Below are positions 36,906 through 45,359 of a DNA stretch of 64,000 nt, piece by piece. Position 1 is the stretch's first letter. Each line of letters opens with the position of its first letter. The stretch is from Actinoallomurus iriomotensis (GTDB taxonomy: Bacteria > Actinomycetota > Actinomycetes > Streptosporangiales > Streptosporangiaceae), in the NCBI RefSeq assembly GCF_030269445.1, contig NZ_BSTJ01000002.1, positions 248,001-312,000 of the forward strand. The letters are read 5' to 3'. The translations under genes and the position numbers were made by a program. The notes under the pieces were generated by a model. The model was not told the DNA's origin. It ran no database searches and saw only the letters and a list, made by a program, of their open reading frames with translations.

Positions 36906-36919
36906 TGACAACGGTTTCA
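36906..36919. promoter_or_regulatory. LacI-type operator, distal copy
   Basis: TGACAACGGTTTCA, identical to the site at 37078. The 172-bp spacing allows DNA looping across the promoter of the ribose/deoxyribose operon. Confidence 0.7.
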
Positions 36920-37077
36920 CTTCGTGGCCGCGACCTCCGGGCTCCAGGACTGCCGACCACGACTCTCCGTGAACGTCTCCCCAGCAAACGAGCCTGGTAG
37001 AGGCCGGATGTAACGGATCAGCAACATGACGGCAATGGGCTATTGACGCCAGGGCGGCCCAAACTGCAACCATGCTC

Positions 37078-37091
37078 TGACAACGGTTTCA
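37078..37091. promoter_or_regulatory. LacI-type operator, proximal copy
   Basis: TGACAACGGTTTCA ends 13 bases before the lacI-type start codon. The TGA(A/C)A...CGGTTTCA pattern is a common LacI-family half-site pair. TTGACG at 37043 is a possible -35; no convincing -10 was found. Confidence 0.75.
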
Positions 37092-37104
37092 GTAGAGGAG
37101 CGAT

Positions 37105-38151
37105 GTGGCCACCATCCATGACGTCGCGGCGCGCGCCGGGGTCTCTCCAGCGACGGTCTCGCGGTTCCTGCGCGGACAGCGGGTTCGGTCGCCCGAGGCG
37201 ATTCAGGCGGCCGTGGACGAACTGGGCTACTGGCCGAGCGCCGCCGCGCAATCCCTGAAGTCCGGGCGGACCCGGACCATCGGGGCGGTGGTTCCGGACA
37301 TCACGAATCCCTACTTCGCCGCAGTGGTCAAGGGGATGGAGTCCGTCGCCCGCCGCCAGCGCTACCGGATCCTGCTCGCCAACAGCGAAGAGAGCAGCGA
37401 GCAGGAGGACGAGGTGATCGCGGACATGGTCCGGCAGGTGGACGGCGTGATCCTCGCGCCGGCCACTGAGCAGGACCAGACCCCGATGCACGTCCGGGAC
37501 GCCGACGTGCCGATGGTCTTCATCGACCGCGATCTCGCCGATGGTGAGCAGTTCGATGCCGTGCTCGTCAACAATTACGACGGTGCCCGGCAGGCCGCCG
37601 CGCATCTGCTGGGGCTCGGGCATCGGCGCATCGCCGCCATCAGCGGGAACCAGGACACGACCCCGGGCCGCTGCCGCCGCGATGGCTTCGTGGAGACGCT
37701 GGCCACCGGGGGCGTCGACATCCGGCCTGACCATGACCTGATCGGTGATTTTCGGGAGGCGAGCGGCTACCAGCTCACCATGGTGCTGCTGTCACTGCCC
37801 GAACCCCCGACGGCCATATTCACCGCGAACAACCTCATGACCCTGGGCGCCCTCAAAGCACTGAACGACATGCGGGTGGACATTCCCGCCCAGATAAGCC
37901 TGATCGGTTTCGACGACCTCGACACGGGCCCGCTGCTCCGCCCTCCGCTGACGGTGATCGACCGGCCGATGGTGGAACAAGGCGTCCTCGCCATGCGGCT
38001 GCTCCTGCGCCGCTTCGACGAGCAGTACGCCGATGACATCCCTCGCCGGATCGTCCTGGACACCAAGCTCGTTGAACGGGCCTCGACCGCCCCACCACAA
38101 GAGGAGACCGAATTGCCCGGACGCCGAACAGGAAGGACTCGATCGCTGTGA
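37105..38151 (+). CDS. LacI-family transcriptional regulator of the ribose/deoxyribose operon
   Basis: 348 residues from GTG 37105, with GAGGAG upstream. The HTH ATIHDVAARAGVSPATVSRF and hinge LGYWPSAAAQSLKSGRT are complete. The sugar-binding domain has IGAVVPDITNPYFAAVVKGM, VPMVFIDRD and SLIGFDDLDTGPLLRPPLT. First gene of its own operon, so autoregulated via the two TGACAACGGTTTCA sites. The stop overlaps the deoC start. Confidence 0.93.
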   Translation: MATIHDVAARAGVSPATVSRFLRGQRVRSPEAIQAAVDELGYWPSAAAQSLKSGRTRTIGAVVPDITNPYFAAVVKGMESVARRQRYRILLANSEESSEQEDEVIADMVRQVDGVILAPATEQDQTPMHVRDADVPMVFIDRDLADGEQFDAVLVNNYDGARQAAAHLLGLGHRRIAAISGNQDTTPGRCRRDGFVETLATGGVDIRPDHDLIGDFREASGYQLTMVLLSLPEPPTAIFTANNLMTLGALKALNDMRVDIPAQISLIGFDDLDTGPLLRPPLTVIDRPMVEQGVLAMRLLLRRFDEQYADDIPRRIVLDTKLVERASTAPPQEETELPGRRTGRTRSL

Positions 38152-39110
38152 CCGTCACTCCAACGATTCCGGCCGACTCCGGATTGGCTGAGATCACCTC
38201 GACGGCCGGGTCGCTCCGCGGCTTCCTGCATGGGTTGCCGGGTGTTGATCAGGTGGGTGCGGAGGAGCGTGCCGCGCGTTTGGCGACGCGGTCGATCAAG
38301 AAGTCGGCGAAGGCGGAGGCGATTGATCTGGCCGTTTCGATGGTGGATCTGACCACGCTGGAGGGTGCTGACACGCCGGGTAAGGTCCGCGCGTTGTGCG
38401 CGAAGGGCATGCATCCGGATCCGGGTGACGCGAGCGTGCCGATGGTGGCGGCGATTTGTGTCTATTCCGATCTGGTGGCCGAGGCCGTGCGTGCTTTGGC
38501 GGGTAGTGGTGTCGGTGTGGCGAGTGTCGCCACGAGCTTCCCGTCCGGGCGGGCGCCGTTGGAGGCCAAGCTCGCCGACACGCGTCGCGCGGTCGAGGAC
38601 GGTGCGGGAGAGATCGACATGGTGATCGATCGGGGCGCGTTCCTCGCGGGTGATTACGCGAAGGTCTTTGAGGAGATCGTCGCGGTCAAGGCCGCGTGTG
38701 GTCAGGCGCACCTGAAGGTGATCCTGGAGACCGGTGAGCTGGTCACCTACGACAATGTGCGCCGAGCCTCGTGGCTGGCGATGATGGCCGGGGCGGACTT
38801 CATCAAGACCTCCACGGGCAAGGTGAGTCCGGCGGCGACGTTGCCGGTGACGCTGGTGATGTTGGAGGCGGTGCGGGATTTCCGGGCGCGTACGGGCCGT
38901 CAGGTGGGGGTCAAGCCCGCCGGTGGGATCCGGACCACCAAGGATGCGATCAAGTATCTGGTGCTGGTCAACGAGACCGCCGGGCCGGATTGGCTGACGC
39001 CGGCCTGGTTCCGGATCGGGGCGTCTTCGCTTTTGAATGATTTGTTGATGCAGCGCCGTAAGCTCACGACCGGCGTGTACGCGGGTCCCGACTACTTCAC
39101 CTTGGACTGA
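38148..39110 (+). CDS. deoC: Deoxyribose-phosphate aldolase
   Basis: 320 residues from GTG 38148, overlapping the regulator stop. KKSAKAEAIDLAVSMVDLTT near the start, MVIDRGAFLAGDYAKVFEEI, LKVILETGEL and GADFIKTSTGKVSP, which contains the Schiff-base lysine, then GVKPAGGIRTTKDA. Cleaves 2-deoxyribose-5-phosphate to glyceraldehyde-3-phosphate and acetaldehyde. Codon use here and in the next gene includes more T-ending codons than the flanks, suggesting different ancestry of this block. Confidence 0.94.
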   Translation: MTVTPTIPADSGLAEITSTAGSLRGFLHGLPGVDQVGAEERAARLATRSIKKSAKAEAIDLAVSMVDLTTLEGADTPGKVRALCAKGMHPDPGDASVPMVAAICVYSDLVAEAVRALAGSGVGVASVATSFPSGRAPLEAKLADTRRAVEDGAGEIDMVIDRGAFLAGDYAKVFEEIVAVKAACGQAHLKVILETGELVTYDNVRRASWLAMMAGADFIKTSTGKVSPAATLPVTLVMLEAVRDFRARTGRQVGVKPAGGIRTTKDAIKYLVLVNETAGPDWLTPAWFRIGASSLLNDLLMQRRKLTTGVYAGPDYFTLD

Positions 39111-39114
39111 GCCG

Positions 39115-40530
39115 ATGTTCGAGTACGCGCCCGCGCCCGAGTCCCGCGACATCGTCGACATCAAACCCGCCTACGGGCTGTTCATCGACGGTGCGTTCAC
39201 CGACGCGAACAACCACTTCAAGACGGTCAACCCGGCGAGTGAGGAGGTCCTCGCCGAGATTTCTGAGGCGGACTCCGCCGATGTCGACCGGGCCGTCGCC
39301 GCCGCCCGCAAAGCCTACGAGAATGTCTGGTCCAAGCTGCCGGCGGCCGAGCGGGCGAAGTACCTGTTCCGGATCGCGCGGATCATCCAGGAGCGCTCGC
39401 GGGAGCTGGCGGTGCTGGAGTCGATCGACAACGGCAAACCGATCCGCGAGTCCCGCGATGTGGACCTGCCGCTGGTGGCGGCGCATTTCTTCTACTACGC
39501 GGGCTGGGCTGACAAGCTGGAGTACGCCGTGGCCGACCCGCGGCCGCTGGGCGTGGCCGGGCAGGTCATCCCGTGGAACTTCCCGCTGCTCATGCTGGCC
39601 TGGAAGATCGCGCCGGCGTTGGCGTGCGGGAACACGGTGGTCCTCAAACCCGCCGAGACCACCCCGCTGACCGCGCTGGCGTTCGCCGAGATCTGCCGCC
39701 AGGCCGACCTGCCGCCCGGCGTGGTCAACATCGTCACCGGCGCCGGGGAGACCGGCCGGGCGCTGGTCGAACATCCGGGTATCGACAAGGTCGCGTTCAC
39801 CGGCTCGACCGAGGTCGGCCGCCAGATCGCCCGGGCTGTGGCCGGCACGGGTAAGCGGCTGACGCTGGAGCTCGGCGGCAAGGCCGCCAACATCGTCTTC
39901 GACGACGCCCCCCTGGATCAGGCGGTCGAGGGCATCGTCAACGGGATCTTCTTCAACCAGGGCCACGTCTGCTGCGCCGGGTCGCGGCTGCTGGTGCAGG
40001 AGTCGGTGGCCGAGGAGTTGCTGGATCGCCTGAAGACGCGGATGGCGACGTTGCGGGTGGGTGATCCGCTGGACAAGAACACCGACGTCGGTGCGATCAA
40101 CTCCGCCGCGCAGCTGGCGAAGATCCGTGAACTGTCCCAGGCCGGAGACAACGAGGGGGCGGTCCGCTGGTCGCCGCCGTGTGAGCTGCCCGACCGGGGG
40201 TTCTGGTTCGCGCCGACGGTCTTCACCGGGGTGGCGCAGTCGCATCGGATCGCGCGGGAGGAGATCTTCGGGCCGGTGTTGTCGGTGCTGACGTTCCGCA
40301 CCCCCCAAGAAGCGGTTGAGAAGGCCAACAACACCCCCTACGGGCTGTCGGCGGGCGTGTGGACCGAGAAGGGGTCCCGGATCCTGTGGATGGCCCAACG
40401 GCTGCGCGCCGGGGTGGTGTGGGCGAACACCTTCAACAAGTTCGACCCAGCCTCACCGTTCGGCGGCTACAAGGAGTCCGGCTTCGGCCGTGAGGGCGGA
40501 CGACACGGACTGGAGGCCTACCTGCGATGA
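39115..40530 (+). CDS. Aldehyde dehydrogenase
   Basis: 471 residues, five bases after deoC. Full ALDH: IPWNFPLLMLAWKIAPALAC, FTGSTEVGRQIARA, LTLELGGKAANIVF (catalytic Glu) and NQGHVCCAGSRLLV with the nucleophilic Cys in VCC. EEIFGPVLSVLTF and FGGYKESGFGREGG follow. In an operon with deoC it probably oxidises the acetaldehyde released by the aldolase. The start of the next gene overlaps its stop by 4 bp. Confidence 0.93.
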   Translation: MFEYAPAPESRDIVDIKPAYGLFIDGAFTDANNHFKTVNPASEEVLAEISEADSADVDRAVAAARKAYENVWSKLPAAERAKYLFRIARIIQERSRELAVLESIDNGKPIRESRDVDLPLVAAHFFYYAGWADKLEYAVADPRPLGVAGQVIPWNFPLLMLAWKIAPALACGNTVVLKPAETTPLTALAFAEICRQADLPPGVVNIVTGAGETGRALVEHPGIDKVAFTGSTEVGRQIARAVAGTGKRLTLELGGKAANIVFDDAPLDQAVEGIVNGIFFNQGHVCCAGSRLLVQESVAEELLDRLKTRMATLRVGDPLDKNTDVGAINSAAQLAKIRELSQAGDNEGAVRWSPPCELPDRGFWFAPTVFTGVAQSHRIAREEIFGPVLSVLTFRTPQEAVEKANNTPYGLSAGVWTEKGSRILWMAQRLRAGVVWANTFNKFDPASPFGGYKESGFGREGGRHGLEAYLR

Positions 40531-41381
40531 CCGAGCGGCTGAGTGTGCGCAAAACCTACAAGCTGTTCATCGGGGGTGCCTTCCCCCGATCCGAATCCGG
40601 CAGGTCCTACGCCGTGAACGACGCCAAGGGCACCTTCCTCGCCAACGCCGCCCGCGCCTCCCGCAAAGACGTCCGCGACGCCGTCGTCGCCGCCCGCAAG
40701 GCCCAACCCGGCTGGGCGGCCCGCACCCCGTACAACCGCGGGCAGATCCTCTACCGCATCGCCGAGATGCTCGAGGGACGCCGCGACCAGTTCACCGACG
40801 AACTACGCGGCAGCGGCCTGACCAAGACCGCCGCACGCACCGAGGTCGACGCGGCCATCGACCGGTGGGTCTGGTACGCCGGATGGGCCGACAAAATCGC
40901 CCAGGTCACCGGCACCGCCAACCCCGTCGCCGGCCCGTACTTCAACTTCTCCACCCCCGAACCGACCGGCGTCATCGGCATCCTCGCACCCGACGGCCCC
41001 CTCCTCGGCCTCGTATCCGTACTCGCCCCGGCCATCCTCACCGGCAACACCACCATCGTCATCGCATCCGAACCCGCGCCACTCCCCGCCATCACCCTCG
41101 CCGAAGTCCTCGCCACCTCCGACCTCCCCGGCGGCGTCGTCAACATCCTCACCGGCCACCGCACCGAACTCGCCCCCTGGATCGCCTCACACATGGACAT
41201 CAACGGACTCGACCTCACCGGCGCGGACGAGGACCTCGCCACCGACTGCGAACAGGCCGCCGCGGAGAACCTCAAACGCGTCCTGTCGCCCACAACGAAC
41301 GACCGGGCCACCGACCCCGGCATCGCACGAATGACCGCATTCCTGGAGACCAAGACCGTCTGGCACCCCGTCGGGATCTGA
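40527..41381 (+). CDS. Short ALDH-family protein lacking the catalytic half
   Basis: 284 residues against the usual ~480. The N-terminal NAD-fold half aligns with aldehyde dehydrogenases: TYKLFIGGAFPRSESGRSYA, RDAVVAARKAQPGWAARTPY, GVIGILAPDGPLLGLVSVLA, LPGGVVNILTGHR. The catalytic domain is absent: after DLTGADEDLATDCEQAAAEN the chain ends without the Cys or EEIFGP motifs. It starts with its own ATG, so it is not the tail of the preceding gene. Such short partners accompany deoC and ALDH in other actinobacteria as I recall; a structural or regulatory subunit role is inferred. Confidence 0.85.
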   Translation: MTERLSVRKTYKLFIGGAFPRSESGRSYAVNDAKGTFLANAARASRKDVRDAVVAARKAQPGWAARTPYNRGQILYRIAEMLEGRRDQFTDELRGSGLTKTAARTEVDAAIDRWVWYAGWADKIAQVTGTANPVAGPYFNFSTPEPTGVIGILAPDGPLLGLVSVLAPAILTGNTTIVIASEPAPLPAITLAEVLATSDLPGGVVNILTGHRTELAPWIASHMDINGLDLTGADEDLATDCEQAAAENLKRVLSPTTNDRATDPGIARMTAFLETKTVWHPVGI

Positions 41382-41481
41382 CCCGGCCCACCCCTTCATA
41401 ACAAGCCCCAGGGACACGGCGAGCGCCGTGACCCCAGCCCAGTCATCCCTGAAACAGCATCCCTGGAACAGGAGGACCGCC

Positions 41482-42420
41482 ATGGAACCGAGCGGTGTAC
41501 TCGTCGTCGGCAGCATCACCGCGGACGTCACGGCGTTCAGTCAACGGCTCCCGAACCGCGGGGAGACGGTGCTCGGCGACGACTTCACCCTGGTTCTCGG
41601 CGGAAAAGGAGCCAACCAGGCCGTCGCCGCGGCCCGCGCCGGCGCGCCGACGTGGATGGCCGCGTGTGTGGGACAGGACCCGTTCCGCGAGATCGTCCTG
41701 TCGGGTCTGCGCTCCCACGGCGTGGAGCTGAGCGAGGTCCGTACGGTCGAGGGCCGTACCGGCGTGGCACACATCCGCGTCGACGCCTCCGGCGAGAACG
41801 ACATCGTCATCACTCCCCTGGCCAACGCCGACCTCAGCACCGAGATGGTGGACGAGAGCATCCAGGCCACCCAGGGCTCGGTCGGCGTGCTACTCCTCCA
41901 GCTCGAGGTCCGGGCCGAGGTCACCTGCCATGCCGCGAAGGCCGGCGCGGCGGCCGGGCTGACGGTCGTACTCGACCCGGCTCCGGCGCAGCCGCTGCCG
42001 GAGGACGTCTGGCGGTACGTCGACATCGTCACGCCGAACGAGAGCGAGGCCCAGGCGCTGACCGGCGTGGAGGTCGACGGCCCCGACTCCGCCGTACGGG
42101 CGGGAGCCTGGTTCCTCGAACGCGGCGTACGACACGCGGTCATCACCCTCGGCTCGGCCGGCGTCGTGTCCGTCATGGCGGGGAGAACCCGCCACTTCCC
42201 GGCGTTCCCTGTCACCCCGGTCGACACCACCGCGGCGGGCGACGCCTTCACCGGCTGCCTCGGCGCCGGCATCGCCGCCGGCATGCCCGTCGACCTCGCC
42301 ATCCAGCGCGGCACTGCCGCCGGCGCCCTGGCCACCACGCGCCCCGGCGCCAGCCCGTCCCTTCCGGACCGGCAGGCCGTCGACGCACTCATCACCACTC
42401 TGGAAGGAGCCATTCAGTGA
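41482..42420 (+). CDS. rbsK: Ribokinase
   Basis: 312 residues from ATG 41482, with AGGAGG upstream. PfkB fold: VVGSITADVTAFSQRLPNRG, LGGKGANQAVAAARAG (ribose GG motif), TPNESEAQALTGVE, and the catalytic PVDTTAAGDAFTGCLGAGIA with the base Asp. Phosphorylates ribose, or deoxyribose, for entry into the pentose phosphate pool or DeoC. The stop overlaps the rbsD GTG. Confidence 0.93.
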   Translation: MEPSGVLVVGSITADVTAFSQRLPNRGETVLGDDFTLVLGGKGANQAVAAARAGAPTWMAACVGQDPFREIVLSGLRSHGVELSEVRTVEGRTGVAHIRVDASGENDIVITPLANADLSTEMVDESIQATQGSVGVLLLQLEVRAEVTCHAAKAGAAAGLTVVLDPAPAQPLPEDVWRYVDIVTPNESEAQALTGVEVDGPDSAVRAGAWFLERGVRHAVITLGSAGVVSVMAGRTRHFPAFPVTPVDTTAAGDAFTGCLGAGIAAGMPVDLAIQRGTAAGALATTRPGASPSLPDRQAVDALITTLEGAIQ

Positions 42421-42821
42421 GGCGCAACGGCGGAACCCTCAACGGCCAGCTCGCCCGGGTGATCTCCGAGACGGGCCACACCGACCGGCTCGTCGTCACC
42501 GACGCGGGCCTGCCCATCCCGTCCGACGTCGAGCGCGTCGACCTGGCTCTCCGCGAGAACCTGCCGCACTTCCTCGACGTCCTGGACGTCGTACTGGACG
42601 AACTCGCGGTCGAGGCGGTGCTGCTCTCCGAGGAGATCAAGCAGGCCAGCCCCGAGATGCTCGCGCAGGTCGAGAAGCGCTTCGAGCGCCTGGGCGTGGC
42701 GCTCGAGTTCGTCCCGCACACCGAGTTCAAGCGGGCCACCGGTGCCGCTCGCGCCGCCGTACGGTCCGGCGAGTTCACCCCGTACGCGAACGTGCTGCTC
42801 ACCGCGGGCGTCGTGTACTGA
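42417..42821 (+). CDS. rbsD: D-ribose pyranase
   Basis: 134 residues from GTG 42417, overlapping rbsK. GTLNGQLARVISETGHTDRL, VVTDAGLPIPSDVERVDLAL gives the RbsD His/Asp site (GHTD, DAGLP), and the C-terminal TGEFTPYANVLL-type segment reads SGEFTPYANVLLTAGVVY. Interconverts beta-pyranose and beta-furanose ribose so that RbsK can act. 13 bases separate it from rbsA. Confidence 0.92.
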   Translation: MRRNGGTLNGQLARVISETGHTDRLVVTDAGLPIPSDVERVDLALRENLPHFLDVLDVVLDELAVEAVLLSEEIKQASPEMLAQVEKRFERLGVALEFVPHTEFKRATGAARAAVRSGEFTPYANVLLTAGVVY

Positions 42822-42834
42822 CCGGGAGACTGAC

Positions 42835-44328
42835 ATGCGCATTGAACTGGCCGACGTGCACAAGTCCTTCGGGGACAACCATGTGCTGCGCGGCGTCGGT
42901 TTTCAGATCGCCCCGGGCGAGGTCCTCGCCATGGCCGGAGAGAACGGCGCCGGCAAGTCCACGATCACGCGGATCATCTCCGGCGCCCACCAGCCCGACG
43001 CCGGGCGGATTCTGGTCGACGGCACACCCGTCGTGCTCAAGGACCCGCAGGCCGCGATGGCGCTCGGCATCGAGGTCATCTACCAGGAGTTCCAGCAGAA
43101 CCTCTTCCCGCACCTCAGCGTGGCGGAGAACATGTACGTCCTGGACCGGGAACGCCGGTTCGGTCGCATGCTCGTCGCCAAGCGGCGAATGATCGAGGCC
43201 GCCGAGGCAGCGCTCCAGAAGCTCGACGTGCACCTCGACGTACGCCGGCCGGTCTCCAGCCTCAACGTCGCCGAGCGCCAGATGGTCGAGATCGCCAAGG
43301 CCATGACGCACGAGCCGTCCCTGTTGATCCTGGACGAGCCCACCGCAGCGCTGGACGAGCGCGAGTCGGAACGGCTGTTCACGCAGGTACGGCGGCTCAG
43401 GGACGCCGGCGTGTCGGTGATCTACATCAGCCACCGGATGGATGAGGTGTTCGACCTCGCCGACCGGATCGTGGTCCTGCGCGACGGGCGGGTGACGCTC
43501 GACGAGGCGGTGGAGAACCTCGAAACCCGGCAGGTCGTCACGGCGATGGTCGGCGAGGGCGTGGACGACTTCTACCCCAAGGACCGCAACGCCACCGATC
43601 AGGTCGTGCTGGAGACGAAAGGCGTGGCCGGTTCGGACTTCCACGACATCGACGTCCAGGTCCGCGCCGGCGAGGTGCTCGGCATCGGCGGCGTCGTGGG
43701 GTGCGGGCGCAGCACCCTGCTCCGGGCGCTGTTCGGACTCGATCCGATGACCGGCGGATCGGTGACCATCGACGGCTCCCCCGTCCGCGTACGGAATCCG
43801 CGCGAGGCGATCGAGAGCCGCATCGCCTACCTGTCGCCGGACCGGCAGGCCGAGGGGCTGTGCACCGCGCTGTCGGTGGAGGCGAACGTGTCGCTCGCCT
43901 CACTGCATCGCTTCACCGGCGTGAGCGGGGTCGTACGCAGGGCCGGCGAACGCACCGAGACCGGCGCCGTCATGACCGACCTGCGGGTACGGGCCGCGTC
44001 GCCCGCCATGGCCGTCGGCTCGCTGTCGGGCGGAAACCAGCAGAAGGCCCTGTTCGCCAAGTGGGTGATGGCCGGTCCCCGGGTCCTCCTCATGGACGAG
44101 CCCACCCGCGGTGTCGACGTCGGAGCCAAGACCGAGATCTACCGCATCATCAACAAGCTCACCGCCGATGGTGTCGCCGTCGTACTGGTCAGCTCCGACC
44201 TGCCGGAACTCGTGGCGATGTCCGACCGCGTAGTGGTGATGCGCGAAGGCCGGATCGTCACGGAGCTGACCGGCGACCGTGTCAACGAGCAGTCCATCCT
44301 CGAGCACGCCCTGGTAGGTGCCGCATGA
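42835..44328 (+). CDS. rbsA: Ribose ABC transporter ATP-binding protein
   Basis: 497 residues from ATG 42835; the reading from 42742 overlaps rbsD and is rejected. ABC domain 1 has GENGAGKST and a divergent signature LNVAERQMVEIAK, Walker B LLILDEPTAALD. ABC domain 2 has the degenerate P-loop GVVGCGRST, signature LSGGNQQKALFAKW and LLMDEPTRGVDVG. Standard RbsA architecture. Overlaps rbsC by 4 bp. Confidence 0.94.
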   Translation: MRIELADVHKSFGDNHVLRGVGFQIAPGEVLAMAGENGAGKSTITRIISGAHQPDAGRILVDGTPVVLKDPQAAMALGIEVIYQEFQQNLFPHLSVAENMYVLDRERRFGRMLVAKRRMIEAAEAALQKLDVHLDVRRPVSSLNVAERQMVEIAKAMTHEPSLLILDEPTAALDERESERLFTQVRRLRDAGVSVIYISHRMDEVFDLADRIVVLRDGRVTLDEAVENLETRQVVTAMVGEGVDDFYPKDRNATDQVVLETKGVAGSDFHDIDVQVRAGEVLGIGGVVGCGRSTLLRALFGLDPMTGGSVTIDGSPVRVRNPREAIESRIAYLSPDRQAEGLCTALSVEANVSLASLHRFTGVSGVVRRAGERTETGAVMTDLRVRAASPAMAVGSLSGGNQQKALFAKWVMAGPRVLLMDEPTRGVDVGAKTEIYRIINKLTADGVAVVLVSSDLPELVAMSDRVVVMREGRIVTELTGDRVNEQSILEHALVGAA

Positions 44329-45326
44329 ACCTCAAGACCCTCGCGAACCGGCTGCGTGCTCTGTGGATGCTGCTGCTCGTCGGAATCATCCTCAGCTTCG
44401 CCTCGCCGGTCTTCCTCACGAGCACGAACCTGCTCAACGTCGGTCTGGCCGCCTCCGTGGCGGCGCTGCTGGCGGTCGGGCAGACGTACGTCATCATCCT
44501 GGCCGAGATCGACCTGTCCGTCGGCGCGGCGCTCGGGTTCTCCGCGGTCGTGACGGCGCAAGTCCTGCGCTCCGACGGCCTCCTCCCGGCGCTCGCCGCC
44601 GGTGTCGCGGTCGGCGTCGCCGTCGGTCTGATCAACGGGCTGCTGGTCACCAAGGCCCGCATGCCCTCGTTCATCGCGACGCTCGCCACCATGTCGGTGC
44701 TCGGCGGCCTGAGCCTGCAGCTGACGTCCGGCAACCCGGTCGCGGTGACCGACTACACGTTCCAGGGCATCGGCCAGAACCGGCTGGCCGGCATCCCCGT
44801 CCCGGTACTGATCATGCTCGTCGTGTTCGCGGTGTTCGGTTTCGTGCTCGCGCGGACCCGCTACGGCCGCTTCGTGTACGCCACCGGCGACAACGCCGAG
44901 GCGGCACGGCTGTCCGGCATCCGCACCCAGCGGGTCAAGGTGCTCGCCTTCGTGATCAGCGGTGTTCTCGCGGCGCTGGCCGGGTTCATCCTCACCGCCC
45001 GGCTGTCCACCGCGGAGCCGACCGCGGGCACCGGCCTCGAACTCGAAGCCATCGCCGCGGTGATCATCGGTGGCACCAGCCTCGCCGGGGGCCGCGGCAC
45101 GCTGGTCGGCACCCTCGTCGGCGCCCTCGTGCTGGGAGTCATCGACAACGGGATGAACCTGCTCGACGTGTCGCCGTTCCTCCAGGACGTCGTCAAAGGC
45201 CTGGTGATCTTGCTGGCCGTCTTCCTCGACCGCAACCTCGACGCCCTCCGCGGACTCGTGACCAGACGCAGCGGACCCGGCGACGCGGCACCCTCCTCGA
45301 CCACACCCGAACTCGCCCGGCAGTGA
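44325..45326 (+). CDS. rbsC: Ribose ABC transporter permease
   Basis: 333 residues. About ten hydrophobic segments with VIILAEIDLSVGAALGFSAV, INGLLVTKARMPSFIATLAT, ATGDNAEAARLSGIRTQRVK and IAAVIIGGTSLAGGRGT, all RbsC hallmarks. The C-terminal tail is Ser/Pro-rich. Followed by rbsB after 33 bases. Confidence 0.94.
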   Translation: MNLKTLANRLRALWMLLLVGIILSFASPVFLTSTNLLNVGLAASVAALLAVGQTYVIILAEIDLSVGAALGFSAVVTAQVLRSDGLLPALAAGVAVGVAVGLINGLLVTKARMPSFIATLATMSVLGGLSLQLTSGNPVAVTDYTFQGIGQNRLAGIPVPVLIMLVVFAVFGFVLARTRYGRFVYATGDNAEAARLSGIRTQRVKVLAFVISGVLAALAGFILTARLSTAEPTAGTGLELEAIAAVIIGGTSLAGGRGTLVGTLVGALVLGVIDNGMNLLDVSPFLQDVVKGLVILLAVFLDRNLDALRGLVTRRSGPGDAAPSSTTPELARQ

Positions 45327-45359
45327 CCCCCATCGCAACGAACCAAGGAGCCCCCAACG

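Noticed and set aside
39115-41381. One aldehyde dehydrogenase split by frameshift
   Set aside because: The first gene is already full length with all motifs, and the second has its own complete N-terminus, so they are two genes.
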